From Humulus lupulus (Eukaryota; Streptophyta; Magnoliopsida; Rosales; Cannabaceae), in the NCBI RefSeq assembly GCF_963169125.1, contig NC_084797.1:100403868-100467867 (forward strand): 64,000 bases of DNA. The letters are read 5' to 3'. Every line of letters starts with the position of its first letter. The stretch's first letter is position 1. Under the pieces are notes generated by a model. That model was not told the origin of the DNA and made no database searches. It saw only the letters and a list, made by a program, of their open reading frames with translations. Below, piece by piece: positions 11,303-22,665 of the stretch. The translations under genes were made by a program, and so were the position numbers.

Positions 11303-11682
11303 GTAAAGGGAAAGAAAAGCTCACCCAACCTTTAGTGGAGAGCTTAGGTGGTGATGTGTACATATGCGGCCGCTTGACCACCACGGCCAAGGCGTTCTCA
11401 GAGGAACTAGGGGGTTCACCCTATTTTGCCGCTTAGGTCGGCGGGATTGTAAATTTGAAACAGTAATGACCATTTTGTACTGAGAACAACTTGTAAATGT
11501 TTTGATTAGCTTTGCAGAGTAGTTTGTAATGAAAAGTATCCATTCCTTTTTATTAGTTTTCCACCTTAACCTGTTAATCACATTTAGAGCACGTTTTTAA
11601 CCAAAGGACTCGGGTAGCGGGTCAAATTTTCGGTTCACCGATCACCGTAACTTTTCTGGGGTAACCAGGGCGTTACAATAAT

Positions 11683-12413
11683 ACTCTCAGGTCCTGGTAC
11701 ATATTCATGGTGCCTGGATGAAGAGAATACGGGGTGGTATGAGATTCATCCAGAATCTCTCGTCTAATCTCGGTGTCCATTGGAACACAAATCTGACCTT
11801 TATACCTCAGTAAACCAATACTCGACACCGAATAGTCCTTAGCTGCTCCAGCTAGGATGTCCTCTCAAACCTGCCCCAGCTGTGGATCATCTAACTGTCT
11901 CTGCTTGATTCTCTTCAAGAGAGTAGACTGTAAAGTGATATTGGCAAACCGACCCACCACTAACTCTATCCCCGCTCAAGTCATCTCATCAACCAACTTC
12001 CTCGATATCTGTCCGACACTATATAACTGTCCCGACCCCATCTGGCTCAAGGCATCTGCTACCATGCTGGCCTTCCCAGGGTGATAGAGGATCTCACAAT
12101 CATAATCCTTTACTATCTCCAACCAACGTCTCTTCCTCATGTTCAGATCCTTCTGAGTGAAAAAGTACTTCAGGCTCTTGTGAATAGTGTATATCTCACA
12201 CTTCTCACCATATAGGTAGTGCCGCCACACCTTCAGTGCAAAAACAACTGTTGCTAGCTCTAAATCATGTGTGGGGTATCTATGCTCATAATCCTTCAAC
12301 TGACGTGATGCATAGGCAATCACCTTCCCAGTCTGCATAAGTACACAACCTAGACCCTGCCTCGAAGCATCACAGTAAACCACAAACTTATCTTGATTTG
12401 TAGGAAGACTCAA
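11683..12413 (-). pseudogene. A: RNase H domain and start of integrase
   Basis: The open frame 11976-12413 encodes the RNase H-like domain of a Ty3/gypsy polyprotein, with [18 protein letters not shown] at its start, [12 protein letters not shown], and [20 protein letters not shown]. It ends in the connecting segment [18 protein letters not shown]. The remaining sequence to 11683 leads toward the integrase zinc-binding region and is cut by solo LTR D at 11682. The domain itself looks intact but is separated from the rest by stops and the insertion. Confidence 0.85.
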
Positions 12414-13458
12414 ATTGGTGCGGTAATCAGACTCTCCTTGAGCTTCTGAAAACTGTCTTCACACTTATCTGAGCAAAAAAATATTTGATTCTTGCGTGTC
12501 AAATCTATTAATGATGATGCAACCTTGGAAAACCCTTCCACAAAGCACCTGTAATAACCTGCCAAACCCAAGAAACTCCTAATCTCTGAAGCGTTCTTCG
12601 GTCTTGGCCAATCCCTGACCGCTTCAATCTTCGCTGGATCCACCTTAACACCATCTTTATTGACTATGTGACCCAAGAAGGTCACTTGTACCAAAACACA
12701 CACTTCTTAAACTTCGCATACAACCTGTGCTATCTCAACCTCTGTAATACCAACCTAAGGTGATGCTCATGCCCTGTCTCCTTCCGAGAGTATATCAATA
12801 TATCGTCGATGAAGACGATCACAAACTGATCAAGGTAATCATTGAACACTCTATTCATCAGATCCATAAATGCTGCCAGGGCATTAGTTAATCCAAATGA
12901 GACCACCAAAAACTCATAATGCCCATACCTGGTGCGAAAAGCCGCCTTCGGTATATCTTCCTCCTTGATCCTCAGGTGGTGATAACTAGATCAAAGATCC
13001 ATCTTAGAGAATACCGTTCTACCCTATAACTGGTCAAACAGATTATCAATCCTTGGCAGAGGATATCTGTTCTTGATAGTCAACTTATTCAGTTCCCTGT
13101 AATCGATACACATCCTACACATCCTCAGAGATCCGTCCTTCTTCTTCACAAAGAGAACTGGTGCGCCCCATGGCGAGAAAATGGGCCTGATAAAACCTAA
13201 GTCCAGTAACTACTGTAATTGAACCTTCAGTTCCTTTAGCTCCGCTAGAGCCATTCTGTACGGTGCCCTAGACACTGGCTCTATCCCTAGTGCCAATTCA
13301 ATCACAAACTCAATCTCCCTATGTGAAAGTAACCCTGACAAGTCCTCTGGAAACACATCCAGAAACTCACAGACTAACCGAGTCTTTTCTGGTCCCATTA
13401 GCAAGACCTGAGTGGTATCCACCATACTAGCTAAGAACCCTATGCATCCTCCCTGCAA
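12410..13458 (-). pseudogene. A: reverse transcriptase (frameshifted)
   Basis: The N-terminal linker and start of RT are open at 13210-13458 (CEFLDVFPEDLSGLLSHREIEF). The core 12704-13209 is only readable across stops, yet the FIDDIL catalytic motif can be read at about 12795-12825. The C-terminal part is open at 12410-12703 ([21 protein letters not shown], then [20 protein letters not shown]). The frame changes at least twice, so no full-length enzyme can be made. The family, by these motifs, is Ty3/gypsy chromovirus RT. Confidence 0.85.
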
Positions 13459-13478
13459 CAGGTCTCTAACTCTAAGTA

Positions 13479-13862
13479 CTATATCATAGGTATACGGGGT
13501 CCATGCATAGTGCCAACAAAAACAAAGGGGTCCTCACCCTCTGGCTCAAAAGTTACCATCTTGTTCTTACAGTCTATCGATGCCCCATACTTCTCTAGCC
13601 AATCCATACCAAGAATTATGTCGAAATCAGTCATCTCTAACTCCACCAAGTCAACTGACAACTCCCTGCCATCCACTGTAACTGGTAGTGACCTAATCCA
13701 TATCTTGGATACCACTAACTCCCCAGTAGGCAATACCGTACCAAACCCCACAGAAAAGAAATCACAAGGTCTACATAACCCATCTATAATCCTACTAGCA
13801 ACAAAGGAGTGCGTAGCACCTGAATCAATAAGAACACTGTAAAAGGTTCCAGCACAAGAGAG
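13479..13862 (-). pseudogene. A: aspartic protease region
   Basis: The open frame 13479-13751 has the retropepsin-like features of chromoviruses: a beta-rich segment with LPVTVDGRELSVDLVELEM followed by the conserved FDIILGMDWLEKYGASIDC. The usual catalytic motif (D-S/T-G-A-T) should lie in 13752-13862, where DSGAT can be read (plus strand about 13815-13835) but in an interrupted frame. It would process the Gag-Pol polyprotein. Confidence 0.75.
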
Positions 13863-15055
13863 CTAACCTGTAACTACCGAGGGACTATCCTCAGCTTCTG
13901 TCTGGGTCAAGGTGAACACCCGAGCTGGCGTCAGGCTGTCCATTTTGTTCGGCTCCTCCTTTCTGGCTCTCGGGCAATCCTTCTTCAGGTGCCCCGTACT
14001 ATCAAAAACAAAACAGGCCTTTGCCCGACATTCCCCAACATGGCACCTCTTGCACCTAGGACACTCTGGAAATGCCCTCCATGTCTCACTGCCACTCTTG
14101 CGGCCCATTTGTATTCCCCGTGGCCTCCTACCTGGCCCTGGAACTGAAACTGTGTTTGGGGTCTTCCTTTTTTGATCACTGGGGCCTCCGTCCATACCAA
14201 AACCTGGAAATGGAAGTCCCGACCTCCTAGAATCCCTTATGGCTACATTATCACGCTAGATCTTCTTCTTAGCGCTCTCAGCTGTAAGCACCTTCGCCAC
14301 AACCTGTGCATAAGTAGTCACTCCTGGCACAGTAGTAATGCGAACATCCTGGGCTATCATAGGCTGTAGCCCCTGCAAAAATCTCTCTCTTCTCGTCCCA
14401 TCAGCGGGCACTAGATCCCCAGAAAAATTTACCAATCTGTCAAATTTCAGGGCATAATCAGTCACTGAAATGTTACCCTGAAGTGACCTGCTGAACTCCT
14501 TAGCCTTTGCAGCCTTAACTGCATCATTTTAGTATTTCTCGTTGAACAAGTTCTGAATTCTTCCCACTCCATGGTGGCAACTACCCTAGTCTGGGATACC
14601 ACCTCCCACCATATTCGGGCATCCCCCCGAAACATATAAGTGGCATAGGCCACTCTCTCACTACCACCTATCCTCATAAAGTCTAGGATAGTGGTTATCA
14701 TAGTCATCCACTGCTCAACCTTCAGTGGATCAGAACTACCCTCATAAACTGTAGGGTGTTGCTTCTTGAATCTCTCATATAGGGGTTCCTACATATCTCC
14801 CCCTGTATGGGGCTGTGCAACTGCCGATACCTCAAGTTGTATCACTGCTGGTACTGCGACCTGTAGGTTCCCTGCTAGAACCTGTTGCAAACTCAAGAGG
14901 CGTATATCTTCTTCCTGCCTCTCTAACTTGGCTTGCATATCAACAAGCACTTAGCGCTAGCTCTCTGGAGCTGGCGGTGGGGCCTGACCTTGATCATTCC
15001 CTCCACTGGCCTGTAACCCTTGGCCAACCAGTCTCTCTGACCTTCGAGGGTTCAT
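13863..15055 (-). pseudogene. A: gag with zinc knuckle (broken)
   Basis: The likely start is the ATG at 15053-15055, about 580 bp inside the primer site. The retrotransposon capsid-type core is readable at 14462-14707 (VEQWMTMITTILDFMRIGG near 14710-14660, then DARIWWEVVSQ) and 14256-14465 (TDYALKFDRLVNFSGDLVPA). The nucleocapsid segment 13863-14195 has a CCHC-like knuckle in which the first cysteines are kept but the middle reads CFVFDSTGHLKKDC, with Phe in place of the usual second Cys. There are frameshifts near 14530 and a stop near 15025. Confidence 0.8.
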
Positions 15056-15619
15056 TTTGACACTCAATTCACCTTACAGAGATCACATCGACCATTAGGT
15101 AAGTCATAACTATACCACTTGCCGCCTGACGGTCCAAGATCATCAGATAATATACATATATAATGCTAATAAGCATGCCATCACACAATATACATATTCA
15201 TTCATAGTGCTAATAAGCACCTCCTGATATCCATCAGCAAATAACAATACCTACAACCATATGCAAGTATTTTCACAAATCCAACATAGCTAATAAGCAT
15301 GTTCCTTGATTCATGCTAGTAATAACAATGGTAATAAACATTTTTCCCTGCCTATATACAAACTAATAAGCAGTTCCCTTGCATCCACAAGAAGTAATGA
15401 TGTTAATAAGCACATTCTTTAACATTCATGCAACAGTCAAGGGCCAGGCCCTATCAGATAATCTCATGCTTCCTAAACAAGCATGTAGATAAGGCGTTCA
15501 TAACATGTTTAAGAATTTAAACATATAAACATATAACAGTTACCGAATGCTAAGTCGAGCTTGTCTTTAGAGGCGAGTGTACATTCCCGGCCAGTCTTCA
15601 GGGACCTTAAACCTTGACA

Positions 15620-15631
15620 GCTTTGATACCA
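15620..15631 (-). other. Primer binding site of chromovirus A (tRNA-iMet type)
   Basis: The minus strand reads TGGTATCAAAGC, three bases from the 5' LTR boundary at 15635. This differs at one base from the tRNA-iMet complement TGGTATCAGAGC that B retains in full (25024-25035). Confidence 0.85.
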
Positions 15632-15634
15632 AGT

Positions 15635-16296
15635 TGTAACGCCCTCCTAATTCAAGACCGTTACACTGTGTACATAAAATTGTGTCAGACCTGCTAATCA
15701 TGTCATTTGGCTTAAAACGTGTAACTAAGGTTAGTGACAAGGGTTAGGGTTAAACATTTTGGTCAAGAACCATTTACTTTTATTCCAAAAGTGTTACATA
15801 ACATGGGATCCCAAAATATTACAATTCAACAGTTGAAAGAGTAAACACATAACAAAAGTTACATCAGCCAGCCTACGCAGCAAAACAGGGTTGTAACCCT
15901 AGTTCCTCTGAGATAACCCCGGCCGTGATGGTCGAGCAGCTGCATATGTACACACCGCCACCAAAGCTCTCCAACTCATCGCTGGTCAAGCTTTCTCTTT
16001 TCCCTTACCTGCCCCACAAAGCACCCGTGATCCGAGGCTCAGCAAGAAAACAGAACGTATAACAACAGAGAATATAACTTTAAATAACCATTCAACAATA
16101 ATCAACAACATAAATTCATAGCCAATGTCATTTAGTTCAAACACACGATCATTGGATCGACCTGGGCTATTGCCCTATTCAGTTGGCTTTTAAGCCAACT
16201 CTCGGGCCTATGCCCTAGCTACGTGACCATAGAGTCACCTGGGGCCTCGCCCTTAGCTCTGTCTCACTAGCCATAAAGCTAGCCCAACCCTCGTGG
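15635..16296 (-). repeat. Truncated 5' LTR of chromovirus A
   Basis: This matches the first ~620-660 bases of the A 3' LTR (3678 onward) closely, including the intron acceptor region, and then stops at about 16296 with unrelated sequence following. Most of the U3 half is missing, so the element has lost its 5' promoter. The junction has no LTR terminus and looks like a deletion or illegitimate recombination. Confidence 0.85.
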
Positions 16297-16504
16297 TGAC
16301 TCTACGTAACATATTTCCACGAGAGTTCGAAACCTCAACCCGTCCACAATTTGTGGGCCTCAAGTCTTAGAGACTTAGGTCTTGTGCTTGAGTCTTGGTG
16401 GATCGACTCATTATAGACTTCCCTTAGTATTGAAAAGTTTTAGGCACTTAGTGTTGTCCCCCAGGCTCGTAGTCCTCGGGAGTAACTTTTAGTGCGAGTC
16501 TCAG
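16297..16504. other. Unassigned 208-bp segment between A and B
   Basis: It matches neither flanking LTR and has no open frame. It is the sequence into which B appears to have inserted; CTCAG (16500-16504) would be the target duplication, but B's other end is truncated. I see nothing identifiable in it. Confidence 0.5.
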
Positions 16505-16869
16505 TGTAATGCCCTACTACCCAAGAACCATTACCATGTGGTTTTAAAATGTGTATTTGACTCATTAATTGAGGTGTTAGACCCAAAAGTGTGATTAAAT
16601 TAAAGTAAAGACTCATTTAATAAAAATTATGTATAAAAGGTTTAAACATCTATTAAGATCATAGAAAAGTTACATTGGGATCCCAAAATATTTTTTAAGA
16701 CATATTTACAACTCAAAAGTCATTGTACAGTCGACCTAGGAGACAAAATAACACATATACACTGCGTTCCTCAAAAATACCCCAATCGTGGCAGCCAAGT
16801 AGGCCAAACATGTATGCACCACTCCATGCCCTCCAACTCATCCTTGGTCGGTCTTTCCCTTGCCCTTAC

Positions 16870-17285
16870 CTCCACCATAGAGCACCCGTGAGCCAAGACC
16901 CAACAAGTAAACTTCACTAGCGTTGCATATAACAATTCATTAAAATAAGTACATAAATAAAGAAACACAACAGACAATTCACATGCATCCATTACAACTC
17001 ACAACAGCGGCCTAAGTCGATCAAGGTTTGTTACTAGGCACCAAGTTCATAGTCCTAACCTAGCGGGTGTGTACAACACACTTAGATGGACATGCCATGG
17101 TGGCCTACATTCAGCCTGCTTATTGCCGATTCCGACCCATGTTGACCTCGACCCTTGCCGATCCCGACCCTTGCCGCTTAATCACAAACACATATATGAC
17201 ATAATAGTTACATACATTTACACATAACACTTAGCACAAATAATTGGGCCATGCCCTTCTCTACTTGTACAGATAATTTTCTTAC
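16870..17285 (-). other. Candidate intron inside B 3' LTR
   Basis: The minus-strand donor is CTCAAG|GTAAGAAAATT and the acceptor GGTGCTCTATGGTGGAG|GTAAGGG, 416 bp apart. The 5' LTR copy keeps both sites (25404-25834, 431 bp). Position and flanking words match A, D and F. Confidence 0.45.
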
Positions 17286-17533
17286 CTTGAGTCTTGAGCT
17301 GACAGTATAAGGCGATCCCGAGCACGATCCCTAATCCCAAGCCTTAGCGATAAATCCTAGTCACAACGTAAAAATAAATAACCATCAAAACCTAAACAAG
17401 TTAAAAGCTTTCGAATAATATACTTGCCACCAGGACCTCGAATTCTACTATATCAGGTAGTAGAATCCCTTCGGAGCCCATAACTTTGAGTTCCCAAGCT
17501 TAAAATCATGTTTTGGTTATTTTTATACATTAG

Positions 17534-17712
17534 AGTCGCGGATCAGCCCATAGTGTCGCAACGTGCTACAAGTCAAAGAGCTTGGGGCTCTCTCTTGGGA
17601 GACACGGGCCGCGGCACACCCTAACCAGTGTTGCGATGCTTAGGTATTTTCAAAGAACCGCCAAGCCATTACATGCACACGGGCCGCGGTGCTTGAAGAA
17701 TAGCGCCGTGGC
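17534..17712. repeat. Paired-palindrome cassette in B 3' LTR
   Basis: GCCGCGG-like cores occur at about 17534, 17554, 17608, 17630, 17683 and 17703, that is three pairs with 20-22 bp within-pair spacing and about 75 bp between pairs. The 5' LTR copy (26060-26210) holds the same sites with several CG dinucleotides changed to CA or TG, for example GCCGCGG to GCCGCAT. Confidence 0.6.
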
Positions 17713-18798
17713 TCAAACCTGAAACCCAAAAATTTCCCAGCGTTTTCCCCTCCGTTTTCTGAGGAAAATTCACCAAAATTTATCCTAAACATGCACTAAC
17801 ACCATAATTGAGACTAGAACTCACATTAACACAGCATGGGCATCTTAATTACCCCTTAAACCAATCATAAATCCTACCCTAACTCTACAACTGAAGCTAA
17901 TATTAAACTCAGGCCAAAACCTAATTTAAATCATAGAAATTCACAAAGATGGTAGATTATAGAGCTTACCCAAGGAGTGATTCGACCTCTGAATTGGACC
18001 TCAAGTAATCCTACCTTCCTGCCTTCAATTCTTAAGACAATTCCTCAAGAATTCAAAAACTTAATCAAACCTAAGGGAGGAGAGGGGGTGAATGAGAGAG
18101 AGAGAGTAACTGAGAGTTTCTTTCCTTATGCCTTTGTTTTCCCCAGCTTTTACTAAAGCCTAGAGCCCATAACTAAGTCTATCTCTTGGCACAAAAGACC
18201 AAGAGTGCCCCTAAATCAAGACTTTCTCTCTAACCCCCCAAGGGAAAACTCGCCATTTTCCACATCTCCCGCTAATCCTCAAATTGTCCTATTAATTCCC
18301 AATTAATCCTGGCATACCCAATCAATCACCAAATAACTACCTGTTACCCGATAAATCTCGAATGCGCACTACGTTCCCAAAATACCCCTAGGCTCACTTG
18401 AGCTAGGTATTTAACCCCGTTGTGAGTTTTCTGCAAATTTGCTCACTAGGATCGCCTCGAGCCGAATATCATAAATATATTTACATAATAATGTAGTCTC
18501 TATCATATAACACATAATTACATTTATACCCTCAATGGGTCAAAATTACGAATATGCCCTCATAATGATAAACAGGCCCACATGCATATTTAATACACCT
18601 TAACATGCATATCTAGTCATATTATAGTGTAACTCACGCAGTCAAATAGTGATACACATATATCATAATTAAATCACATAATAATGCAATTAAATCAATT
18701 ATTGCCGTCTCGACACACTAATCAAGTTACCATGCCTTATTAGCAAATTTGGGACGTTACAACTATCCCCTCCATACAGAAATTTTGTCCTCGAAATT

Positions 18799-19098
18799 TT
18801 ACCTGAATAGCTCGGGATGCCATTCTCGCATATCTGACTCAAGCTCCCAAGTTGCCTCTTCTATTTTGTTGTTTCTCCACAATACTTTCACTAAGGCAAT
18901 GGTCTTGTTCTGTAAGACTTTGTCCTTTCTATCTAGGATCTGAATCAGTTTCTCCTCATAAGACAATTCTTGATCCAACTCCAGGTTTTCATAACTCAAC
19001 ACATGTGCATGATCAGATACGTACTTCTGGAGCATAGACACATGAAACACATTGTGAACCCCTGATAAAGCTGGAGGAATAGCTAATCTGTAAGCCAC
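18799..19098 (-). pseudogene. B: integrase C-terminus with chromodomain
   Basis: The frame opens with AYRLAIPPALSGVHNVFH, the conserved chromovirus integrase tail, and ends in a chromodomain-like motif (ALVKVLWRNNKIEEATWELE then HPELF). In this lineage the chromodomain is thought to steer integration to heterochromatin. A frame break near 19100 separates it from the catalytic core. Unlike A, the conserved Trp of this motif is kept. Confidence 0.85.
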
Positions 19099-19107
19099 CT
19101 CTCCAAC

Positions 19108-19970
19108 TCATTCCAGAATCTTAAAGCGGCCAACAAATCTAGGGCTTAATTTTTCTTTCACTCCTCTCAAAGGAGAAACTTTGAGAAACACATAATCACC
19201 TACTTGAAACTCTACACCTCTAAGTTTCAAGTCCGAGTAACTCATCTGTCTACTCCCGGAGGCAAGCATCCGAGCTCTAATCTTCTCAATCGCTTCGTTA
19301 GTCCTTTGAACTACCTCAGAACCTAAATACTTTCTCTCACCCATTTCATCCCAATGAATGGGTGATCTGCATTTCCTCCCATAAAACATTTCATATGGAG
19401 CCACTCCAATAGTTGCCTGATAACTGTTATTATAAGAAAACTCAATCAAAGGGAGATACTTACTCCAAGATCCCCCAAAATCTAACATACATGCCCGCAA
19501 CATATCTTCTAATATTTGACCCGTCCTCTCAGACTGTCCACCCGTCTGAGGATGAGAGGCTGTACTATATCTCAATCGCGTGCTCATAGCCTTCTGTAGG
19601 CTTTCCCAAAACTTAGAGGTGAATGTGGGGTCCTTTTCTGACACTATTGACTTCGGAGCCCCATGGAGATGCATAATCTCTTTTACATATAATTCAACAT
19701 ACTTCTCCACCGTATAATTTGTTCTAATGGGTAGAAAGTGGGCTGATTTGGTATGCCTATCTACAATCGCCCAAACAGAATCATGTTGCTCCACTGTTCT
19801 TGACAGTCCAACCACGAAGTCCATGGTAATATCTTCCCACTTCCACTCTAGAATCACTAAAGGTTGCATCAACCCTGCTGGCCTTTGGTGTTCTGCCTTC
19901 ACCTGCTGACAGGTTAACCACTTGGTCACATAATCCACCACGTCCTTCTTCATTCATGGCCACCAATACA
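19108..19970 (-). pseudogene. B: integrase catalytic core, with Asp-to-Glu change
   Basis: The longest open segment (281 codons) runs from the end of the zinc-binding region ([16 protein letters not shown]) through the DDE core. The first acidic residue is in ITMDFVVGLS and the third in GGQSERTGQILEDML. The second, normally Asp in VSDRDP, is Glu here (IVSEKDPTFTSKFW). Strand transfer would probably fail with that change. Downstream are SYQATIGVAPYEMFYGRK and VGDYVFLKVSPLRGVKEK, after which a few residues seen in A are missing. Confidence 0.85.
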
Positions 19971-20905
19971 AAGCCTTTAGATCTTGGTACATCTTCATCG
20001 TACCCAAATTTAGGGAATAAGGAGTGGTATGAGACTCATCTATAATCTCTCGCTTGATACTAGAATCCATTGGAACGCAAATCTAATTTTTATATCTCAA
20101 CTAATCTGCCTCTGAAATAGTAAAGTCTCTAGCCAATCCAGCTATGACATTGTCCCTGTGTTTCTCCAACTGAGGATCCTCCTTCTACGCTTCTTTGATT
20201 CTCTCAAGAAGTGTGGACTGAAGGGTAATGTTGCCTAGCTGAACAACTACCAGTTCAATTCCCGCTCTTGTCATTTCTTCAGCTAACTTTTCTGATATCT
20301 GTCTTCAACTGAACAACTGCCCTAGACCCCTTCGACTCAATGAGTTAGCCACCACATTAGCCTTCCCTGGATGGTATAAAATCTCACAATCATAGTCCTT
20401 TACCAACTCCAAAAAAATGCCTTTGGCGCATATTCAAATATTTTTGAGTGAAGATATACTTCAAAATTTTATGGTCAGTGTATATTTCACACTTTTCTCC
20501 ATACAGGTAGTGTCTCCATACCTTCAGTACGAATACTACCACTACTAGTTCCAGGTTATGAGTGGGATACCTCTGTTCATACTCCTTCAGCTGTTTAGAA
20601 GCTTAAGCTATCACTTTTCCAGCTTGCATCAATACACAACCCAATCTCTGCCTTGAAGCATCATAGTAGACCACAAACCTTTCCTTGTCTGATGGAATAC
20701 TCATTACCGGAGCAGTAATCAGTCGTCGCTTCAACTCCTTGAAATTGTTCTCATATCTATCTATTTAGACTAACTTTGTCTTCTTATGTGTCAACTCAGT
20801 CAATGGTGTTGAAATTATGGAGATTCCCTCAACGAATTGCCGATAGTATCCTAATAATCACAGGAAGCTTCTAACCTCTGGTACACTGCTTGGTCTCGGC
20901 CAATC
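19971..20905 (-). pseudogene. B: decayed RNase H and connection region
   Basis: No long frame survives, but the minus strand still reads RNase H landmarks in pieces: [18 protein letters not shown] near 20675-20630, a [15 protein letters not shown] stretch near 20600, and [18 protein letters not shown] sequence near 20500-20450. Stops and indels are frequent, more than in the neighbouring integrase. Confidence 0.65.
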
Positions 20906-21337
20906 TCACACTGCCCCTATCTTGGTTGGGCCCACCAGATTCCCCTCCTTACTCACAATATGGCCTAGGAATGTTACTTGGGGTAAATAGAATTCACACT
21001 TACTAAACTTAGCATACAACTTAGGCTCCCTCAGCCTCTGTAGTACCAAACTAAGATGTTGCTCGTATTCTATTTCTGATTGGGAGTAAACCAGTATATC
21101 ATCAATGAACACAATTACAAACTTATCCAAATAATCCCTGAATACCCTATTCATCAAATCCATAAAGGATGTTGGGGCATTGGTTAACCCAAAAGGCACG
21201 ACCAAGAATTCATAATGTCCATACCTCGTATGGAACACGGTATTTGGTATTTCCTCTTCCTTAATCCTCAACTCATGGTAGCCAGAATGGTGGTCAATCT
21301 TTGAAAATACTGTCTTTCCTTGTAACTGATCAAACAA
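20906..21337 (-). pseudogene. B: reverse transcriptase core
   Basis: 143 codons are open, starting inside the palm ([20 protein letters not shown]), with [18 protein letters not shown], the catalytic [13 protein letters not shown], and ending at [15 protein letters not shown]. The two adjacent aspartates of the active site are kept. The N-terminal RT part is missing: the next open segment to the right (21268-21537) jumps from the protease linker into RT in another frame, implying an internal deletion near 21340-21360. Confidence 0.85.
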
Positions 21338-21339
21338 GT

Positions 21340-21840
21340 CGTAAATCTTGGCAGGTCTTTTAGAAACACATCAGGAAACTCACACACCAACTTGGTCTCA
21401 CCGGGTCCAACTGAAGTAACCTTAGAGGTATCTAATATGTTTGCTAGGAAACCTATGAAACCTTCTTGCAACAGGTCTCTAGCTCTCAATGCAAAAGTCA
21501 TAGGTACTTGTGGTCCACGCACCATCCCCACAAACACGAAGGGTTCCTATCCTCCCGCCTCAAAAGTTACCATCCTTCGCTTGCAATCTATCGTCGCCCC
21601 ATACTTTGCCAACCAATACATTCCCAAAATCATATCAAATTCATCCATCACTAGTTTAATAAAATCCACAAACAACTCCCTACTGTCTATCTCCACCGGT
21701 AACGCTCTAACCCACCTTCTAGAGACTACCAGTTCCCTAGTTGGCAACAAAGTTCTAAATACCCTAGCATATAGATCACTAGGTCTACACAGATGGTCTA
21801 TCACTCTATCAGATACAAAAGAATGAGTAGCTCATGAATC
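21340..21840 (-). pseudogene. B: protease and linker to RT
   Basis: The frame 21547-21804 carries the protease core, with GRELFVDFIKLVMDEFDMILGM and YWLAKYGATIDC where the family has DWL. The linker ([20 protein letters not shown]) follows at 21370-21440. The catalytic DSGAT is partly readable near 21820-21840 but the frame is interrupted there. Confidence 0.7.
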
Positions 21841-22284
21841 AATCAATGCAGTAAATGAAGAACCAAGACTAGAAATCTGACCTGTCACGACTGAGGGACT
21901 AGCCTTAGCTTCGGTCTAGGTCAAGGTATACACTCTGGTTGGAGTGAGGCTGTCGTTCCTCTTTGGTTCCTTTTTCTTGACTTGTGGACAGTCTTTCCTC
22001 AAATGATTGACACTCCCACAAACGAAACATGCTTTGACTCTGCACTCTCCTAGATGGCATCGTCTGCATCGTGCACACTCTGGGAAGCTTCTCCAGTTCT
22101 CTCCCTCGCCCTGGCGGCCACCAAAGGCACTCTATGCCCACCTATTTGGAGCAGGAGAAACAAAAGAATATGGGGCCCTTCTCTTCTGCTCACTGGAGCC
22201 ACTACCTAGACAAGAACCAGTAAAAGGAGGCACCATCCTCCAAGCATCATGCCTTCCGGCGCCTTCCTTCCATATCTGATCTTC
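21841..22284 (-). pseudogene. B: gag C-terminus with zinc knuckle
   Basis: Around 22090-21960 the minus strand reads a CX2C-type segment (CRRCHLGECRVKACFVCGS) followed by a lysine and arginine rich tail and the conserved SLTPTRVYTLT, but across two frames. The region is directly abutted by solo LTR C at 22290. It is the RNA-binding nucleocapsid part of Gag. Confidence 0.7.
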
Positions 22285-22665
22285 AGCACTGTAACGCCCT
22301 GGATAACCAAGACCGTTACACTGTGTATTTTAAAATAGTGCAAGACTTGCTAATCAAGTCGTTTAAAAATAAATGTGATTCTAAAGTCAACTAATAGGTT
22401 AGGGTTAAAAGATTTTGATCATAAACGGTTAATTTTCATTAAAACAAATGTTTGCTACATGGGATCCCCAAAACAAGGTTTATGTGGTAAATACAACTCT
22501 CAAAAGATGATACAACAAAAGACAGTCTAATGGAAAAATACAATTTAGAGCTCTATCCCTGGAACTTTCCCTCGGTCATGACGGTCGAGCAGCTGACGAT
22601 GTACACTCCGCCCCCAGAGCTCTCCAAATCTCCAAATCATGGTTGGTCCAGTTTCCCTTCGCCTT

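Larger units (their letters stand above)
7362..11677 (+). mobile_element. Solo LTR D (chromovirus-type) inserted in A
   Basis: It begins TGTAATGCCC and ends GGGCGTTACA. It is flanked by the exact 5-bp duplication ATAAT (7357-7361 and 11678-11682). Removing nested LTR E leaves about 2378 bp, the length of a single LTR, and there is no internal coding sequence. The landmark order (palindrome cassette, then GTAAGAAAACTG donor, then TGCAG acceptor) runs left to right, so it is oriented plus, opposite to its host A. A solo LTR is normally left by recombination between the two LTRs of a full element. Confidence 0.92.
3678..16296 (-). mobile_element. Chromovirus A (Ty3/gypsy, Tekay/Del-like), broken
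   Basis: The element reads on the minus strand. The 3' LTR is at 3678-6164, the polypurine tract just inside it, then (leftward order) integrase with chromodomain, RNase H, reverse transcriptase, protease and gag, a tRNA-iMet type primer site at 15620-15631 and a truncated 5' LTR from 15635. Both LTR copies begin TGTAACGCC in plus coordinates, and their first 160 bases differ at about 5 positions. Solo LTR D with nested E splits the integrase region. Frameshifts, stops and a deletion over an integrase catalytic residue make it non-functional. Confidence 0.9.
16505..18761 (-). repeat. 3' LTR of chromovirus B
   Basis: It is 2257 bp, beginning TGTAATGCCC and ending GGACGTTACA, with the purine tract GGAGGGGATAGT (minus strand) directly inside. 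It contains candidate intron 16870-17285 and a three-pair palindrome cassette at 17534-17712. A (GA)n tract lies at about 18095-18113. Confidence 0.9.
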
